Of a DNA stretch of 6,870 bases, positions 6,624 through 6,870 are shown in pieces; position 1 is the first letter of the stretch, and every line of letters begins with the position of its first letter. The stretch comes from a bacterium (lineage in GTDB: Bacteria > RBG-13-66-14). The stretch is taken from the NCBI GenBank assembly GCA_035528375.1, contig DATKYS010000044.1, positions 1 to 6,870 on the forward strand. Direction: 5' to 3'. The notes beneath the pieces are model-generated. The model saw only the letters and a list, made by a program, of their open reading frames with translations. It was not told the origin of the DNA and did not search any database. Made by a program: the position numbers and the translations under genes.

Positions 6624-6642
6624 ATGCCCCGACCATCGCCCC
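6624..6642. repeat. 19-nt direct repeat upstream of stem-loop copy 2
   Basis: This is the second copy of the block described at 6516-6534, with three substitutions. It lies 9 nt before the TTGCGATGACG of stem-loop copy 2; the matching spacer in copy 1 is 17 nt, so the spacer has changed length. Confidence 0.6.
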
Positions 6643-6650
6643 ATTCGTGC

Positions 6651-6686
6651 TTGCGATGACGTAGGGGCCGACCTTTAGGTCGGCCC
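6651..6686. repeat. GCGATGAYGTAGGG stem-loop unit, copy 2
   Basis: The left end TTGCGATGACGTAGGGGC is shared with the other copies. The arms are GGGCCGACC (6665-6673) and GGTCGGCCC (6678-6686), one base longer than in copies 1 and 3, with the added C and G matching each other. The right end GCGAATTGC is absent and a T run takes its place. Confidence 0.8.
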
Positions 6687-6693
6687 TTTTTTT
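6665..6693 (+). terminator. Strong intrinsic terminator formed by stem-loop copy 2
   Basis: A perfect 9-bp G+C-rich stem (6665-6673 with 6678-6686) closes a TTTA tetraloop and is followed at once by seven T residues (6687-6693). This is the textbook Rho-independent form and the best terminator in the window. It lies 184 nt after the prepilin stop and probably ends that transcript. The hairpin itself comes from a repeat unit. Confidence 0.8.
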
Positions 6694-6711
6694 CAAAGGC
6701 AGCCCTCACCC

Positions 6712-6738
6712 CAACCCTCTCCCACGGGGAGAGGGAGA
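6712..6738. repeat. CCCTCTCCC/GGGAGAGGG hairpin repeat, copy B
   Basis: CCCTCTCCC (6715-6723) pairs perfectly over 9 bp with GGGAGAGGG (6727-6735), with ACG as the loop. It is preceded by CCCTCACCCCAA, and similar sequences occur between genes in many unrelated bacteria. A TTTTT run starts 6 nt after the stem (6742-6746), so it might act as a weak second terminator. Confidence 0.7.
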
Positions 6739-6760
6739 CCGTTTTTGCTGTGTGCTAAAT

Positions 6761-6789
6761 GTAGGGCGGGGACTTCAGTCCCCGCCGCG
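6761..6789. repeat. GGGACTTCAGTCCC palindromic repeat
   Basis: GTAGGGC leads into GGCGGGGAC (6765-6773), loop TTCA, then GTCCCCGCC (6778-6786), a perfect 9-bp stem. It shares the GTAGGG lead with the stem-loop units but has different arms and lacks GCGATGAYG, so it is a related or separate family. No T run follows. Confidence 0.75.
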
Positions 6790-6811
6790 TTCTAACCTCA
6801 CCCCGGATATG

Positions 6812-6856
6812 TTTGCGATGACGTAGGGCGACCCTCTGCGGTCGCCCGCGAATTGC
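6812..6856. repeat. GCGATGAYGTAGGG stem-loop unit, copy 3
   Basis: TTTGCGATGACGTAGGG leads into GGGCGACC (6826-6833), a short CTCTGC loop, GGTCGCCC (6840-6847) and GCGAATTGC. It has the same arms and right end as copy 1, but its loop is 6 nt instead of 19. The upstream ACCCCGG (6800-6806) also resembles the sequence before copy 1. Confidence 0.8.
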
Positions 6857-6870
6857 GATGACGTAGGGGC
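6853..6870. repeat. GCGATGAYGTAGGG stem-loop unit, copy 4 (cut by window end)
   Basis: TTGCGATGACGTAGGGGC begins within the GCGAATTGC end of copy 3, so copies 3 and 4 are in direct head-to-tail contact sharing TTGC. The window ends before the stem, so its arms are unseen. Confidence 0.7.

Larger units (their letters stand above)
6481..6870. other. Non-coding, repeat-rich intergenic region
   Basis: No credible gene is seen on either strand in these 390 bases. The short open frames here cross palindromic repeats and resemble no protein I know. The stretch holds four copies of a GCGATGAYGTAGGG stem-loop unit, a GGGACTTCAGTCCC palindrome, two CCCTCTCCC-type hairpins and a 19-nt direct repeat, each listed separately. 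The window ends inside the fourth copy, so the cluster continues beyond it. Confidence 0.8.

Noticed and set aside
6552-6870. CRISPR array
   Set aside because: Repeat spacing is irregular, units differ in length, and there are no uniform spacers or cas genes.
6552-6870. Integron attC sites
   Set aside because: The palindromes lack the paired RYYYAAC and GTTRRRY core sites and enclose no gene cassettes.

Overview
The window is a stretch of G+C-rich bacterial chromosome in which every supported gene lies on the plus strand. The genes are standard bacterial ones: exonuclease VII, a prenyl diphosphate synthase, a class I dihydroorotase and a type IV prepilin-like protein. TTG start codons are used several times, and the 3' end is dense in short palindromic intergenic repeats. 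That mix would fit an uncultivated G+C-rich candidate phylum known from metagenomes. No rRNA or other marker gene is present, so taxonomy is a guess.

Layout. Positions 1-375 hold the 3' end of a class III nucleotide cyclase-like gene, followed by a small hairpin. A sigma70-type promoter with 17 bp spacing at 417-445 places the expected transcription start on the ATG of xseA (452), so the following transcript may be leaderless. xseA, xseB, ispA, pyrC and a 71-codon gene of unknown function then run with almost no spacing: xseA overlaps xseB, 2 nt separate xseB and ispA, ispA and pyrC abut, and 4 nt follow pyrC. This looks like one operon. A 666-codon prepilin-like gene follows after 22 nt (4480-6480). 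It joins a PilW/PulJ-like N-terminus to an Ig-like domain and two further probable beta-rich regions.

Positions 6481-6870 carry no credible gene. They are a patchwork of at least three kinds of stem-loop repeat. One has four copies of a GCGATGAYGTAGGG-type unit, and one of those copies forms a strong intrinsic terminator.

How the genes fit together. XseA and XseB are the two subunits of exonuclease VII. IspA elongates isoprenoid diphosphates and PyrC makes dihydroorotate for pyrimidine synthesis. The xseA-xseB-ispA order is common in bacteria, and pyrC after it is less usual. The prepilin-like protein belongs to a surface or pilus function and is probably a separate unit that shares the direction of transcription. 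I see no phage, transposase, defence or CRISPR module. The most interesting points are the possible leaderless promoter, the long xseA/xseB overlap, the modular prepilin, and the repeat cluster with matched changes in its stems.
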